DNA of 64,000 nucleotides from an uncultured Clostridium sp. (GTDB lineage: Bacteria > Bacillota > Clostridia > Clostridiales > Clostridiaceae). Positions 46,645 through 55,740 of this stretch are shown one piece after another; positions within the stretch are counted from its first letter, which is position 1; each line of letters opens with the position of its first letter. The stretch is taken from positions 33,127 to 97,126 of the forward strand of contig CAKVLD010000006.1 of NCBI GenBank assembly GCA_934755305.1. Direction: 5' to 3'. The notes beneath the pieces were generated by a model. The model saw only the letters and a program-made list of their open reading frames with translations. It searched no databases and was not told where the DNA came from. A program made the position numbers and the translations under genes.

Positions 46645-47616
46645 TTATCTTACCTTATTAAACTTTTTTCTATATAAGACAAATCCTCCTGCTGCTGCAG
46701 AAATTACAAGAACAAGTATTATACCTATTTTAATACCAATATTTTTAGATTCAGTTTGAATTGATTCTTCTGAAGTCAGCTTATGTACAGTAATTCCTTG
46801 AACATTATTAAATATATCTTCTATAGATTCATTCTCCATTTCGGCTTTTTTTGCTTCTTCTTCCTGTTTTGCTTCTTCTGATTTTTCTATTAAAGATTCT
46901 TGATTAGATTTAGCAACCTCTTGAGATGCCTCTTCTTTTACTTCTGTACTTGCCTCTGGATTAGTTACTGAAGCTTGTGGTAAGTTATCTGAATTATTTG
47001 AAGCTGAATTACTCATATTCTTATTTTCATTAGCACTACTTGTATTACCACTATTAGTATTATTAGAATTACTATTTTTATCATTAGCAGAACTTATCAT
47101 TGAAACAAAATCTCCACTTCCTGCTCTAGCTCCTGAAACATTAGGCTTTACAAAAAATTGCACATTACGTCCCATAGGAGTTACATATAATATAGGACTA
47201 ATCAAAAGATTAGGATCTACTACTTCAAATCTAAAATCAATTGTTTTATTATTATCTGCTCTTGAAGCTGTTTGAGTACTAGAAACAGATTTATATCCTC
47301 CACCACTTGAAGTTTGAACCTCAAAATTAACAGATGATATACTAGACATCAAACCTAGTCTTAAAGTTATATAATTTCTACCATTTTCACATTCTAATAA
47401 AGCTTCCTTAGAAACAATGTTATCAATCATGCTTTGTCCTAAAGCTACGTTTGATCCTCCATCTACTGTAGAACCTGTTTCTGGATTTTCATAAGTAGCT
47501 GTAACTGGTATAATATATGCACCGTTATCTAGTGCTTTAACAGAACTTGGAGTCACACCTATAATTAATATAAGTGTAACTCCAAGTATATAAAGTATTT
47601 TATTTAATAATTTCAT
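46645..47616 (-). CDS. NEAT-domain protein, membrane anchored
   Basis: 323 residues. Signal peptide (LYILGVTLILIIGVTPSSVKA), one NEAT domain (~29-155) ending ILYVTPMGRNVQFFVKP, then a low-complexity Asn/Ser and Glu/Lys-rich spacer and a C-terminal membrane helix (IGIILVLVISAAAGGFVLY) with a basic tail. No LPxTG-type motif. NEAT domains bind heme in Gram-positive wall relays. The usual Y-x3-Y of the last hairpin is Y-V-T-P-M here. Second gene of the operon. Confidence 0.88.
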   Translation of the reverse strand: MKLLNKILYILGVTLILIIGVTPSSVKALDNGAYIIPVTATYENPETGSTVDGGSNVALGQSMIDNIVSKEALLECENGRNYITLRLGLMSSISSVNFEVQTSSGGGYKSVSSTQTASRADNNKTIDFRFEVVDPNLLISPILYVTPMGRNVQFFVKPNVSGARAGSGDFVSMISSANDKNSNSNNTNSGNTSSANENKNMSNSASNNSDNLPQASVTNPEASTEVKEEASQEVAKSNQESLIEKSEEAKQEEEAKKAEMENESIEDIFNNVQGITVHKLTSEESIQTESKNIGIKIGIILVLVISAAAGGFVLYRKKFNKVR

Positions 47617-47635
47617 ATCAATTTATCTTCCTTTA

Positions 47636-48760
47636 TTACTTTCTTTTTCTTGCAAAAAATGCTGCTGATGCTCCTGTAGTCATTAATCCTAATATTGATG
47701 ATGCTAAACTTAATGATTCTCCAGTAGAAACAACTTCATTATTAGAAGATGTTACTTCTTCAACTTTAGGTGTACTTGTTTTATCTTCTTCTGGTTCTAC
47801 AGTATCAACATTTTCTTTATTTGTATTGTCTTGTATATTTTCCCCATTATTATCTACAGGTTTATTATCTTCTTTTGAAACAACCTTAACTGAGTCTTCT
47901 TTTAAAACCACTCCAAAAGTCACTTCTCTATTTCCCATCATAGTAATGGCAGTAGTTACTTGAATATCTGATTTTAAGTTTGGAACTTCAAATGTTACTG
48001 TACATTTTTCGTCATTTTTTTCTACCTTAACTTCTTTTGAATCAACCTTAACAGCTAATGAACCAACTGCCTTATATAATTCTTGATCAAAGTTTAAAGT
48101 TAAATAATTTTTACCATCTTTCACTTCTAGATTACTTTCTGCATTTAATAATTTTCTTGCCATTTCTAAACCATGACTATTATTTTCTGCATATGTAACA
48201 TCATTTTGTATAGTATAATTACCATCTTCTAAAACTTTTGTATCTCCAACTTCAGGTTTTTTTACATCTTCAAATTCTTCAGATATGGTTTTCAATGTTG
48301 ACATATCATTTTTCACATAACATTGCACACTTCTACCCATCATAACTACATCCATACCAATTAATACTTCTGTATCCATTGATGGAACTTCAAAGGTGAT
48401 TGTTCTAGCATTATTATCTCCTATCACACTTAGAGCTTGTCCATCTATTGATGCAGATAAATTACTCATAAACATATACATATCTTTTGTAAATTCAATT
48501 GTAAAGAATGTTTTTCCTTCTTTAACTTCAATCTTTGTTGTATCTACAATTGATTTTCTAGCCATGCTTTCTCCTGTAGCATTGTTTGGATCTATATATC
48601 TTGTAATATTTTTTGCTTCATATACTCCATGTTTTACAACCTTATTTTCTTGGTTTTCAATAACTGTGTTTTCTTCAATTGTAGCCTTAACTGGCTTTAC
48701 TCCCATTGATACTGCACACATAACTCCTAATAATATTAGGCCTATCTTTTTCTTCATCAT
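47636..48760 (-). CDS. Surface protein with two NEAT domains
   Basis: 374 residues. Signal peptide to ~residue 26, NEAT domain 1 (~43-155, ending GMDVVMMGRSVQCYV) and NEAT domain 2 (~178-285, ending AITMMGNREVTFGV). A spacer follows, then a sortase-like anchor VVSTGES with hydrophobic helix and ARKRK tail. Heads the heme uptake operon. In both domains the tyrosine ligand positions read M or T and M, so ligand chemistry may differ from IsdA/IsdC. No sortase gene lies nearby. Confidence 0.9.
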   Translation of the reverse strand: MMKKKIGLILLGVMCAVSMGVKPVKATIEENTVIENQENKVVKHGVYEAKNITRYIDPNNATGESMARKSIVDTTKIEVKEGKTFFTIEFTKDMYMFMSNLSASIDGQALSVIGDNNARTITFEVPSMDTEVLIGMDVVMMGRSVQCYVKNDMSTLKTISEEFEDVKKPEVGDTKVLEDGNYTIQNDVTYAENNSHGLEMARKLLNAESNLEVKDGKNYLTLNFDQELYKAVGSLAVKVDSKEVKVEKNDEKCTVTFEVPNLKSDIQVTTAITMMGNREVTFGVVLKEDSVKVVSKEDNKPVDNNGENIQDNTNKENVDTVEPEEDKTSTPKVEEVTSSNNEVVSTGESLSLASSILGLMTTGASAAFFARKRK

Positions 48761-48825
48761 AACAAGTTCTCCCTTATAGAAATTTTTTTATTTTAATACT
48801 TTATAAATCCCTTTGAATTTTTTTA

Positions 48826-48935
48826 TTATTTTGCAGCTACTAATGTAGAAACATCATTACTTAAGTAAAGTCGAACCCTTCTTCCCATTAATGATGCATG
48901 CATCCCTATTTTCAATCTATACCCATTGATTAAAA
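48826..48935 (-). pseudogene. Relic of a NEAT-domain C-terminus
   Basis: In the gap upstream of the NEAT operon, a minus-strand frame of about 33 codons reads NGYRLKIGMHASLMGRRVRL followed by YLSNDVSTLVAAK and a TAA stop. This aligns with the last strand hairpin of the neighbouring NEAT domains (IGMDVVMMGRSVQCYVKND). There is no start codon with a ribosome site and a stop lies just upstream, so it is a remnant of a deleted NEAT gene, now part of the operon leader. Confidence 0.6.
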
Positions 48936-48947
48936 ATATATCTTCTT

Positions 48948-48967
48948 ATTGACATTTCACTGTCAAT
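48948..48967. promoter_or_regulatory. Inverted repeat in the NEAT/AraC divergent region
   Basis: ATTGACA and TGTCAAT, a perfect 7-bp inverted repeat with a 6-bp spacer, midway between the divergent promoters. A likely operator; the binding protein is unknown. Confidence 0.45.
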
Positions 48968-48982
48968 TGATAATAATATTCA
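48968..48982. promoter_or_regulatory. Fur-box-like site
   Basis: TGATAATAATATTCA: the left half is a perfect Fur 7-mer, TGATAAT, and the right half matches ATTATCA at five of seven positions. Placed in the control region of an iron/heme uptake operon, so Fur regulation is likely but not shown. Confidence 0.45.
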
Positions 48983-48983
48983 T

Positions 48984-49000
48984 GTGATATACTGTATCAC
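48984..49000. promoter_or_regulatory. Inverted repeat GTGATA-N5-TATCAC
   Basis: A perfect 6-bp inverted repeat about 85 nt before the AraC-type regulator gene and overlapping its probable promoter. A candidate site for autoregulation or for a second regulator. Confidence 0.45.
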
Positions 49001-49085
49001 TTTTGTTATAATAACATATATCTAAGATTATTTTTTTTAAAATCTTTACATATTTTTTTTAATATTTTATATAAAGGAGCTATAC

Positions 49086-49787
49086 ATGAAATCAAAAATT
49101 AATATTTTAAAATATTTTTACAACTGCTGCCACTTACCTATTACCTTAATAGATAATGATTTTAACATAATATATAAAGAAGGATTTACGGCTACTTACA
49201 ATCTATTATTTAAAAATTCTCTTATATTAAATAATCTAAAAATAAATATTCCTCTTAATTCTTCTTTAAAAATAAATCATGATAACAGTAATTTCCTTAT
49301 TGTCCCTTTTGGAAAAAATGAAAAATCTTATTATGTAATAGGACCGTATTTAACAAATTCAAATTCAGAAAACTTAAATAGTCTTCCTAAATTAAATGAA
49401 AATTGTATTAAATACATTGAAAATTTACTTATTGATATTATTAATGATAATAACAAGGAAACTTCCATAACATCGCCTAATATTGAACGAGTTATTGAAA
49501 TTATTGAATCTAATACCTGTAACTCTTTATGTATATCTTCTATATGTTCAGAACTTAATATGAATCAATGTTATTTTTGTAGATTATTTAAGACTGAGAC
49601 TGGATTGACTTTTACTCAATATGTTAATACTTGCCGTATTGAAAAAAGTAAAAAATTGTTAAAAGATACTGATTTATCTTTATTAGATATTGCTTTAGAA
49701 GTTGGTTTTGGTAGCCAAAGCTATTTTAGTACAGTATTTAAAAAGATATGTGGTATTAATCCTCTAGACTACAGAAATTCTATTTAA
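49086..49787 (+). CDS. AraC-family transcriptional regulator
   Basis: 233 residues. The C-terminal ~95 residues form the double helix-turn-helix of AraC/XylS proteins (ICSELNMNQCYFCRLFKTET, then LDIALEVGFGSQSYFSTVFKKICGINPLDYR). The N-terminal ~130 residues may be a small PAS/PocR-like sensor (CHLPITLIDNDFNIIYKEGF) with a Cys-Cys pair near the start. Divergent from the NEAT/heme operon and sharing its control region, so it probably regulates it. An AAAGGAG site precedes the ATG. Confidence 0.88.
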   Translation: MKSKINILKYFYNCCHLPITLIDNDFNIIYKEGFTATYNLLFKNSLILNNLKINIPLNSSLKINHDNSNFLIVPFGKNEKSYYVIGPYLTNSNSENLNSLPKLNENCIKYIENLLIDIINDNNKETSITSPNIERVIEIIESNTCNSLCISSICSELNMNQCYFCRLFKTETGLTFTQYVNTCRIEKSKKLLKDTDLSLLDIALEVGFGSQSYFSTVFKKICGINPLDYRNSI

Positions 49788-49790
49788 AAT

Positions 49791-49834
49791 AAAAGAAAGT
49801 ATAGATGCCTAAGATTACATCTATACTTTCTTTT
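49791..49834. terminator. Bidirectional terminator
   Basis: AAAGAAAGTATAGATG pairs with CATCTATACTTTCTTT, with a 10-nt loop, between the convergent AraC and SNF2 genes; it reaches the last codon of the SNF2 gene. Confidence 0.88.
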
Positions 49835-52775
49835 ATTCATTATATGTTAATAATAGTTCTATCTCTTCTTTAGTTAACTTAGATATGTTTTTTTCTTTCC
49901 CAGTTTCATTATCTAATAAATTATGCACTATATCTTCTTTCTTTTCTTTTAGTCTTAACATATTTTCTTCAATAGTCCCTTTAGATATTATTTTTATAAC
50001 TTCAACTTGATTTTTTTGTCCTATTCTATGTGCTCTATCTGTAGCTTGATTTTCTACAGCTGGATTCCACCATGGATCAAAATGAATCACCTTTTCTGCT
50101 GAAGTTAAGTTAAGTCCTGTTCCTCCTGCTTTTAAAGATATTAAAAATAATTTTATTCTCTTAGATTCATTAAACTTATTGCAGAGCTCTATTCTTTCAC
50201 TAGCTTTTGTTGAACCATCTAAATAATAATATTCTATATTAAGCTTATCTAGTTTATATTTTAATCTATCTAGCATACTAGTAAATTGAGAAAATATTAA
50301 TGTTTTCTTATCTCCTTCTATAAACTTTTTTACTAAATCTATAGTAGCCTCTATTTTTCCACTATCACCTTCATAACTTTCATCAACTATATATGGATCT
50401 AGTGCTATTTGTCTAAGTTTTGTAAGTAATGATAATATTGAAAAATTATTATTTGTTGTATCTATAAGCTTTTTATATGAATTTAAACTTGATTTATAAA
50501 ATCTTTTTTGCTTCTCTGTCATAGATATAAAAAATATTCTTTCTTGTTTTTCTGGTAACTCCTTTAATACATCTTTCTTTATTCTTCTTAGTATAAAAGG
50601 TTTAATAATTAATTTTAAGTAATGTAAATTTTCCTCATTAATATTTTTAAACTTTCTTTTAAAATCCGATTCTGAAAATAAATAACCAGGCTTTAAAAAA
50701 TCAAATATACTCCAAAGTTCTAATAAATTATTTTCTATAGGGGTACCTGTTAAAGCAAACTTAGTATTAGCATTTATAGTTTTTATATTTTTACTTATTT
50801 TAGATTTAGGATTTTTAATATTCTGTGCTTCATCTATTATAATATTTTCAAAATTTATTTTTTTGTACCTTTCTATATCCATGTTAAGTGTACCATATGA
50901 AGTTAATATAATATGATATTTATTTAAATTATTAAGTATCTTTTCTCTCTTATCTTTACTTCCATAAGCGCAACCAACTTCTAATGATGGTGCAAACTTT
51001 TTAAATTCTGACTCCCAATTATATATTAAAGATGTTTCTGTAACTACTAAAGATATTTTTCTCTTATTTTTATTTAATAATAAAAAACTTATCCCTTGTA
51101 ATGTCTTACCAAGCCCCATTTCATCCGCTAAAATTCCGAATAATCCTTGTTGTTTTTTAGCTTGAAGCCATTTAACACCTTCTATTTGATAACTTCTTAA
51201 ATCTGCTTTTAAACCTCTTGGCTTTTTAAATTCTTTTTCTTCTATATAATTACTTGACTCAATTATATCTATAAAATTAATCCCTTTAACTTCCTCTATT
51301 ATTTCTTCATAGCCTTTAGGCAAAATATTATCATTTCCCTTATAACCTATAAAACTTAATATATTCATAAACTCATTTATCTCTTTATTTGAAAAATCTA
51401 AGAAGCTATAGTTATTAAATCTATAAAAGTCTTCTCCACCATTAAATGCTCTCACTGCATCTACTATTTCTGCATTTTCTACCCCATTTATATTAACCCT
51501 TAAATTCAAATCTTTTTTACTTTTTACCAAACCTTCTATATCATTAACTGATAATATCTTCAAATTTCCTAATTCCTTTGATGTATTTATGTCACAATAA
51601 TCTTTTATATGAGACTTTAAAAACTCTAATAAATCATTGTCATTTCCAAGAAAACTATAGTATCCTTCTCTCTTAGTAAATCTATTTTGAAATAATATTT
51701 CCTCTATAATTTTTACCTTTGAAGACTCATTTATAAATTCATAATCTTTATCTATCTTAAACTTACATTTTATTTCCTCAACATCTTTATAGAAATTGAG
51801 AGTAAGTTTTGTTTTTTGTGCTATTAAATTTCTTATATCATCTGTAATAACTAAATCTCCAATAAAATTTAATACTTTAATAACCTTATGTAAGGCTTCT
51901 TCTTTTATATATGTATAAGATTTTTCTTCTAATGCCTTATATATAGGAAAATATGCCTTACATTTATTAAATGGTGGTATAAATATTTTCCTATCATATA
52001 TGTACACTGTTCCTTCCTTATTTAAAGCTTTAATACTAGCTTTGGTTCTTTGCAACTTTATTTTATTAGCTTCTTTTTTTAATGTAAATCTTAAAGGAAT
52101 TTCTTTATCTACTATAGAATTTTCATATTCTATAAAATCAATCTTTATACTATTATTATTATTTTTACAAATAAAAAGAACTTCTCTCAAGTCCTCATCT
52201 TTTACCTTAAAATTAATATTTTTTATTAGTTTTAGTATTTTTCTTTGTTCTTTAGAATAAGCTATTTTCTCAAAGGAATAAGTAGCTTTATTAGAAAAAA
52301 TATTATATTCTAATTCCTCAGTATTCGATATTTTGGTAATCCCTTTATCTTTTAATATAATTGATATATTAAATTTGTACTCTTTATTATAACTTTCTTC
52401 AAGCTTTACTATAAAATCAACTTTTTGTTTTACTCTATATTGTCTTTCTTGATTTTCTAATACCTTTAAAGCAGTTCCTATTATATGCTGACAAGGAAAT
52501 TGTATACCCATACGTCTAGCTTCTTCATATACTTCACAATTACAACTTAATTGCACATTATTCACATTACTTTGTAACCTTATATGAGTATTATATTTTT
52601 TAGGACCATCACTAACTCTTCCGTATATATTAGTAACTTTATTCACTTCTTTTATATCTATTATTTTAACTTTGTCACCTTTTACTAAATTTATAGCTTT
52701 CTTATAACCTATTGAAAACTTATTATTAAGTATTTTATCTTGCAATAAATTAAAATTCACTTTCTTACCTCTCAA
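49833..52775 (-). CDS. SWIM zinc finger / SNF2 helicase
   Basis: 980 residues. N-terminal SWIM zinc finger (CNCEV ... FPCQHIIGTAL, the CxC-xn-CxH pattern, residues ~77-105), a long middle region, and the C-terminal SNF2 ATPase: DEMGLGKTLQ (Walker A), DEAQNIKN (box II), ALTGTPIENNL, FSQFTSMLDRL, SLKAGGTGLNLT and DRAHRIGQ. A DNA-dependent translocase that remodels protein-DNA complexes; bacterial homologues are tied to transcription recycling or repair. Monocistronic with AGAGGT upstream of the start. Confidence 0.93.
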   Translation of the reverse strand: MRGKKVNFNLLQDKILNNKFSIGYKKAINLVKGDKVKIIDIKEVNKVTNIYGRVSDGPKKYNTHIRLQSNVNNVQLSCNCEVYEEARRMGIQFPCQHIIGTALKVLENQERQYRVKQKVDFIVKLEESYNKEYKFNISIILKDKGITKISNTEELEYNIFSNKATYSFEKIAYSKEQRKILKLIKNINFKVKDEDLREVLFICKNNNNSIKIDFIEYENSIVDKEIPLRFTLKKEANKIKLQRTKASIKALNKEGTVYIYDRKIFIPPFNKCKAYFPIYKALEEKSYTYIKEEALHKVIKVLNFIGDLVITDDIRNLIAQKTKLTLNFYKDVEEIKCKFKIDKDYEFINESSKVKIIEEILFQNRFTKREGYYSFLGNDNDLLEFLKSHIKDYCDINTSKELGNLKILSVNDIEGLVKSKKDLNLRVNINGVENAEIVDAVRAFNGGEDFYRFNNYSFLDFSNKEINEFMNILSFIGYKGNDNILPKGYEEIIEEVKGINFIDIIESSNYIEEKEFKKPRGLKADLRSYQIEGVKWLQAKKQQGLFGILADEMGLGKTLQGISFLLLNKNKRKISLVVTETSLIYNWESEFKKFAPSLEVGCAYGSKDKREKILNNLNKYHIILTSYGTLNMDIERYKKINFENIIIDEAQNIKNPKSKISKNIKTINANTKFALTGTPIENNLLELWSIFDFLKPGYLFSESDFKRKFKNINEENLHYLKLIIKPFILRRIKKDVLKELPEKQERIFFISMTEKQKRFYKSSLNSYKKLIDTTNNNFSILSLLTKLRQIALDPYIVDESYEGDSGKIEATIDLVKKFIEGDKKTLIFSQFTSMLDRLKYKLDKLNIEYYYLDGSTKASERIELCNKFNESKRIKLFLISLKAGGTGLNLTSAEKVIHFDPWWNPAVENQATDRAHRIGQKNQVEVIKIISKGTIEENMLRLKEKKEDIVHNLLDNETGKEKNISKLTKEEIELLLTYNE

Positions 52776-52824
52776 AATAATTACTATATTATAATTAAAA
52801 CATAATTTAACTTTAGTAACAAAT

Positions 52825-52870
52825 AAAATCTTAGCTATATAACATACATAACTGCCTTAGCTAAGATTTT
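52825..52870. terminator. Terminator of the histidine kinase gene
   Basis: AAAATCTTAGCTA pairs with TAGCTAAGATTTT around a 20-nt loop, between the kinase stop and the SNF2 gene start. Confidence 0.75.
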
Positions 52871-52885
52871 TAAAACTATATTTTA

Positions 52886-54829
52886 TTAGTAATGAATTAA
52901 ATCTGACATCTCTATTTTTGCAATTTCTTCAATAGTCATCATATCATCTACAAACTTCCTACTTACACATTCTTTAGTTAATGGTAAAGTTATAGTCACC
53001 ATACTTCCCACGTTAAATTCACTTGTAAATTCAATATTTCCTTTATGTAGTTCGATAATTTTCTTAACTACATACAATCCTATTCCTCCACCTTCTGAGT
53101 TTCTTGTTAAAGCAGGTGATACTTGGTAAAATTTTGTAAACATTAATTCTAAATACTCTTCTTTTACTCCAATCCCATTATCAACAACTTTAATTTTAAC
53201 TTTATCATCTTCAATTGCTACAAATACTTGTATCTTACCTTCAGATTTAGTAAACTTAATGGAATTAGATAATAAATTTAACATTACTCTTTGCATTGCT
53301 ACTATATCTATTGAAGTTATTATCTCTTCCTCTTCAGTATCAAATATTAAATCAATATTTTTCTTACTTGAATACTTTACTACTTCTTGAACAACATCCT
53401 CTACAACTTCAACTATATTAATAGATTCCAACTTTAATTTTTCTGTACCATTCTCAATTTTCATTATATATAATAAATTATTTATTAATCTATATAACCT
53501 ATAAGAATTATTATTTATTCCATCTAATTTATTAAAGACGTATTCCGTATTACTTATATTACTCTTAATTAAATTAGAGGAATTTAAAATAATATTTATA
53601 GGTGTTCTAAATTCGTGATTTACTATAGCCAAAAAGTCCGTTTGTACCTTTTTTCTTTCTTCTAAAAGTAGTCTCTCAGTATTTTTTTTTCTTTTTAAAT
53701 TTAATATATACTCAATTAAGCATATAAAAGCAACTAGCATAAATACCATTATAGAAACCGAAATTTTATAAATAGGTTGCTGTCTAATCATCTTATATAT
53801 ATCCCTTAAAGAGTTATTTATAAATATACTATCTTCTGGAACCCTTCCTAAAGCTTCTCTGCTTAAATAAACACTTATATAATCTATATATTTATTATAA
53901 TACTCTTCATATGCTATAGGAATTTCTTCTATTGACTTATTCTCTAGATTTTCAATAACTACATCCTTAATATATTCCATATAATCTTCCATAGATGATA
54001 TGCAAGCTCCTAAAATTCCTTCATGTAAATAAACCAAATCATTTGTATATATAGGGCCATTTAAATTATCTTTTATGTAGTTAATAACATTCTTATATAT
54101 AATGTTTTTATTATCTTTATTTTTAAAATCTCCACAAACTATATTTACTGTATTTTCACTTTGCACAATATCATTAGAATATTGATCTAGATTAGTAATA
54201 TCACTATCTTGTATTATATTTAAATTTGCTCCTAATTCTTCATTATATTTATTTAATGACTCAATAGTACTATTAGAAAATTTACTATCAGAAGCTATTA
54301 AGTTTATATTTTCTACACTTCCATTTAACTCAAATATTAATTCTAATAACTCCTTAATATTGTCCTCACAATACTTCCCTGTTATAAAACTTCTTTCTTC
54401 AAAAGTTATTGCCTTATCTTCAATAACCTCTGAAAATATAATAGGGGTTTTATATAATTTATTATTTTCATTAGATACTATATCTCTTACTATATCAAAA
54501 GCTTCATCATCAATAGCTCCTATATAGCTTACTTCTTCTAATGAATATCTACTATCAAACATTTTCTTATAATTTTCTATATAGTTATCATCTTCTATAT
54601 ACTCAATACACTCTATATAAAAATTCAAATTATAATTAGTAACTTCTTTTTCAATATTACTTATTATATCTTCTAAATTCTTTTTATTTTCTTCACTATT
54701 TCTTGAAGTTACAATTAATATATTATATTTTTCTTTCTCTTCTATACTTAATACTCTATGCATCGGAACTACTATAAATCCAAAGCATATTATCAGTATA
54801 AATATACTTTCCCTCAAAATTTTCCACAT
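52886..54829 (-). CDS. Sensor histidine kinase with an ABC-substrate-binding-like sensor
   Basis: 647 residues. Signal-type N-terminus (ILRESIFILIICFGFIVVP), an extracytoplasmic region of ~330 residues with the look of a two-lobed periplasmic-binding domain (YNILIVTSRNSEENKKN at its start, VNIVCGDF, then GPIYTNDLVYLHEGILGACI), then one helix, HisKA with H-box FLAIVNHEFRTPINIIL, and HATPase with N-box QRVMLNLLSNSIKF, DNGIGV and EGGGIGLYVVK. The ATG at 54829 has TAGGAG; longer forms start at codons without a signal-peptide fit. No response regulator gene is adjacent, so its partner is elsewhere. It probably senses a small extracellular ligand. Confidence 0.88.
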   Translation of the reverse strand: MWKILRESIFILIICFGFIVVPMHRVLSIEEKEKYNILIVTSRNSEENKKNLEDIISNIEKEVTNYNLNFYIECIEYIEDDNYIENYKKMFDSRYSLEEVSYIGAIDDEAFDIVRDIVSNENNKLYKTPIIFSEVIEDKAITFEERSFITGKYCEDNIKELLELIFELNGSVENINLIASDSKFSNSTIESLNKYNEELGANLNIIQDSDITNLDQYSNDIVQSENTVNIVCGDFKNKDNKNIIYKNVINYIKDNLNGPIYTNDLVYLHEGILGACISSMEDYMEYIKDVVIENLENKSIEEIPIAYEEYYNKYIDYISVYLSREALGRVPEDSIFINNSLRDIYKMIRQQPIYKISVSIMVFMLVAFICLIEYILNLKRKKNTERLLLEERKKVQTDFLAIVNHEFRTPINIILNSSNLIKSNISNTEYVFNKLDGINNNSYRLYRLINNLLYIMKIENGTEKLKLESINIVEVVEDVVQEVVKYSSKKNIDLIFDTEEEEIITSIDIVAMQRVMLNLLSNSIKFTKSEGKIQVFVAIEDDKVKIKVVDNGIGVKEEYLELMFTKFYQVSPALTRNSEGGGIGLYVVKKIIELHKGNIEFTSEFNVGSMVTITLPLTKECVSRKFVDDMMTIEEIAKIEMSDLIHY

Positions 54830-54897
54830 ATTTTTTCTCCTATACCACATTTCCCCTTTATTATACATTTTTTTTGTTTAAAAATATATATTTATTA

Positions 54898-55119
54898 TTA
54901 ATTTATTGATTTTAATGCTTTTAAAACATCTTCAGATTCACAATGCATTTTTACATATAAATCGAAATTTTTATCAGTTTCACTCATTGTTATTCCAGTG
55001 TATGTTCCTATATATATTGCAGGAAAATCTAATGAAATTCCAAATTTCTCATTTACATAATGTATTCCTTTATTATTTTTTTCTGTATTAGTATTTTGCA
55101 TATATATAATTATTTTCAT
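54898..55119 (-). CDS. Small hypothetical protein (73 residues)
   Basis: A frame from ATG at 55119 (weak AAGAAG site) to the stop at 54898, reading MKIIIYMQNTNTEKNNKG and ending VLKALKSIN. The middle, SLDFPAIYIGTYTGITMSETD, looks like folded protein rather than random sequence. A longer frame to 55155 would start inside a perfect hairpin. It may be a real small gene or the tail of a deleted one; nearby sequence is full of relics. Family unknown. Confidence 0.4.
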   Translation of the reverse strand: MKIIIYMQNTNTEKNNKGIHYVNEKFGISLDFPAIYIGTYTGITMSETDKNFDLYVKMHCESEDVLKALKSIN

Positions 55120-55132
55120 TAACTTCTTAATG

Positions 55133-55184
55133 AATAAAGGTGGGCATATTAGCAATCTTTACCGCTAATATGCCCACCTTTATT
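55133..55184. terminator. Perfect 21-bp hairpin
   Basis: AATAAAGGTGGGCATATTAGC and its exact complement flank a 10-nt loop. This is the most stable stem in the window. T-rich tail on the plus side (TTTATTTAATCTTC), weaker on the minus side. Likely the terminator of the small membrane-protein transcripts on its right. Confidence 0.75.
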
Positions 55185-55200
55185 TAATCTTCTTTAATTA

Positions 55201-55323
55201 TTATACATACCTTTTATTTTTATTTAGATGAATTCCTAATAATACAGCAAATACAATACTTAGACCCTGACTATATGACTAAGTCTGAATATGTTCAAAT
55301 AATAGCTCCTGCTGATTAACCAT
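55201..55323 (-). pseudogene. Decayed small membrane peptide frame (possibly holin-like)
   Basis: Minus strand ATG at 55321-55323 reads MVNQQELLFEHIQT, then an in-frame TAG (55279-55281), then SYSQGLSIVFAVLLGIHLNK and NKRYV with a stop at 55201. One hydrophobic helix with a basic tail recalls BhlA/UviB-type holin-like proteins, which are 60-70 residues, so this copy would be both interrupted and short. The resemblance is weak. Confidence 0.3.
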
Positions 55324-55326
55324 CAA

Positions 55327-55491
55327 TCATTGATCTTTGTCTTTTTTTAAGATGCCTATTAATATCATTGCATATAAAAGTAAAAATATTAATGTTATAA
55401 CATCTCCTTTTTCCCCTATAATTATACCATTACTCATTTCTCTCCCATTTATCTTATATAACCCAATAAATGTACCACACCTCCATCTCAT
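55327..55491 (-). CDS. Small membrane protein (54 residues)
   Basis: ATG at 55491 with a TGAGGA site 5 nt upstream. MRWRCGTFIGLYKINGRE is followed by a second possible start at MSNGIIIGEKGD and a single membrane helix, VITLIFLLLYAMILIGIL, ending KKDKDQ. A short hydrophobic protein with a charged tail is the shape of small membrane toxins and holins, but also of many unknown small proteins. Located directly upstream of the broken frame at 55201-55323. Confidence 0.4.
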   Translation of the reverse strand: MRWRCGTFIGLYKINGREMSNGIIIGEKGDVITLIFLLLYAMILIGILKKDKDQ

Positions 55492-55646
55492 AATTTTCCT
55501 CAATTACATATTAACACCTTTTTCTATCTTTTTCTATCTTTTTATTTTTTCTTTTATTTATATTAACTTAAAATTCAATATTCTTTATTAAATTATAAAA
55601 ATAAGTATTACAACAAATTTATTGTAATACCTAAGAATATCTAACC

Positions 55647-55740
55647 TCACAATTTTTTATATATAATTTTATATTCATTTCTTTCTAGTAATTCCGTAGC
55701 TTTTTTTATTTTGTCTTCTTTTACAAAAAAATAATATAGA
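55647..55740 (-). pseudogene. C-terminal relic of a lost protein
   Basis: Minus strand frame with no start, reading YYFFVKEDKIKKATELLERN then EYKIIYKKL and a TGA at 55647-55649. The pattern (strand, charged turn, helix, strand) resembles the end of an ACT-type or similar alpha-beta domain. Its upstream part is replaced by the terminator of the CBM21 gene. The rest of 55500-55640 shows nothing. Confidence 0.35.

Noticed and set aside
55337..55591. 84-residue plus-strand frame
   Set aside because: It has no ribosome site and is the antisense of the small membrane protein frame on the minus strand and of low-complexity sequence.
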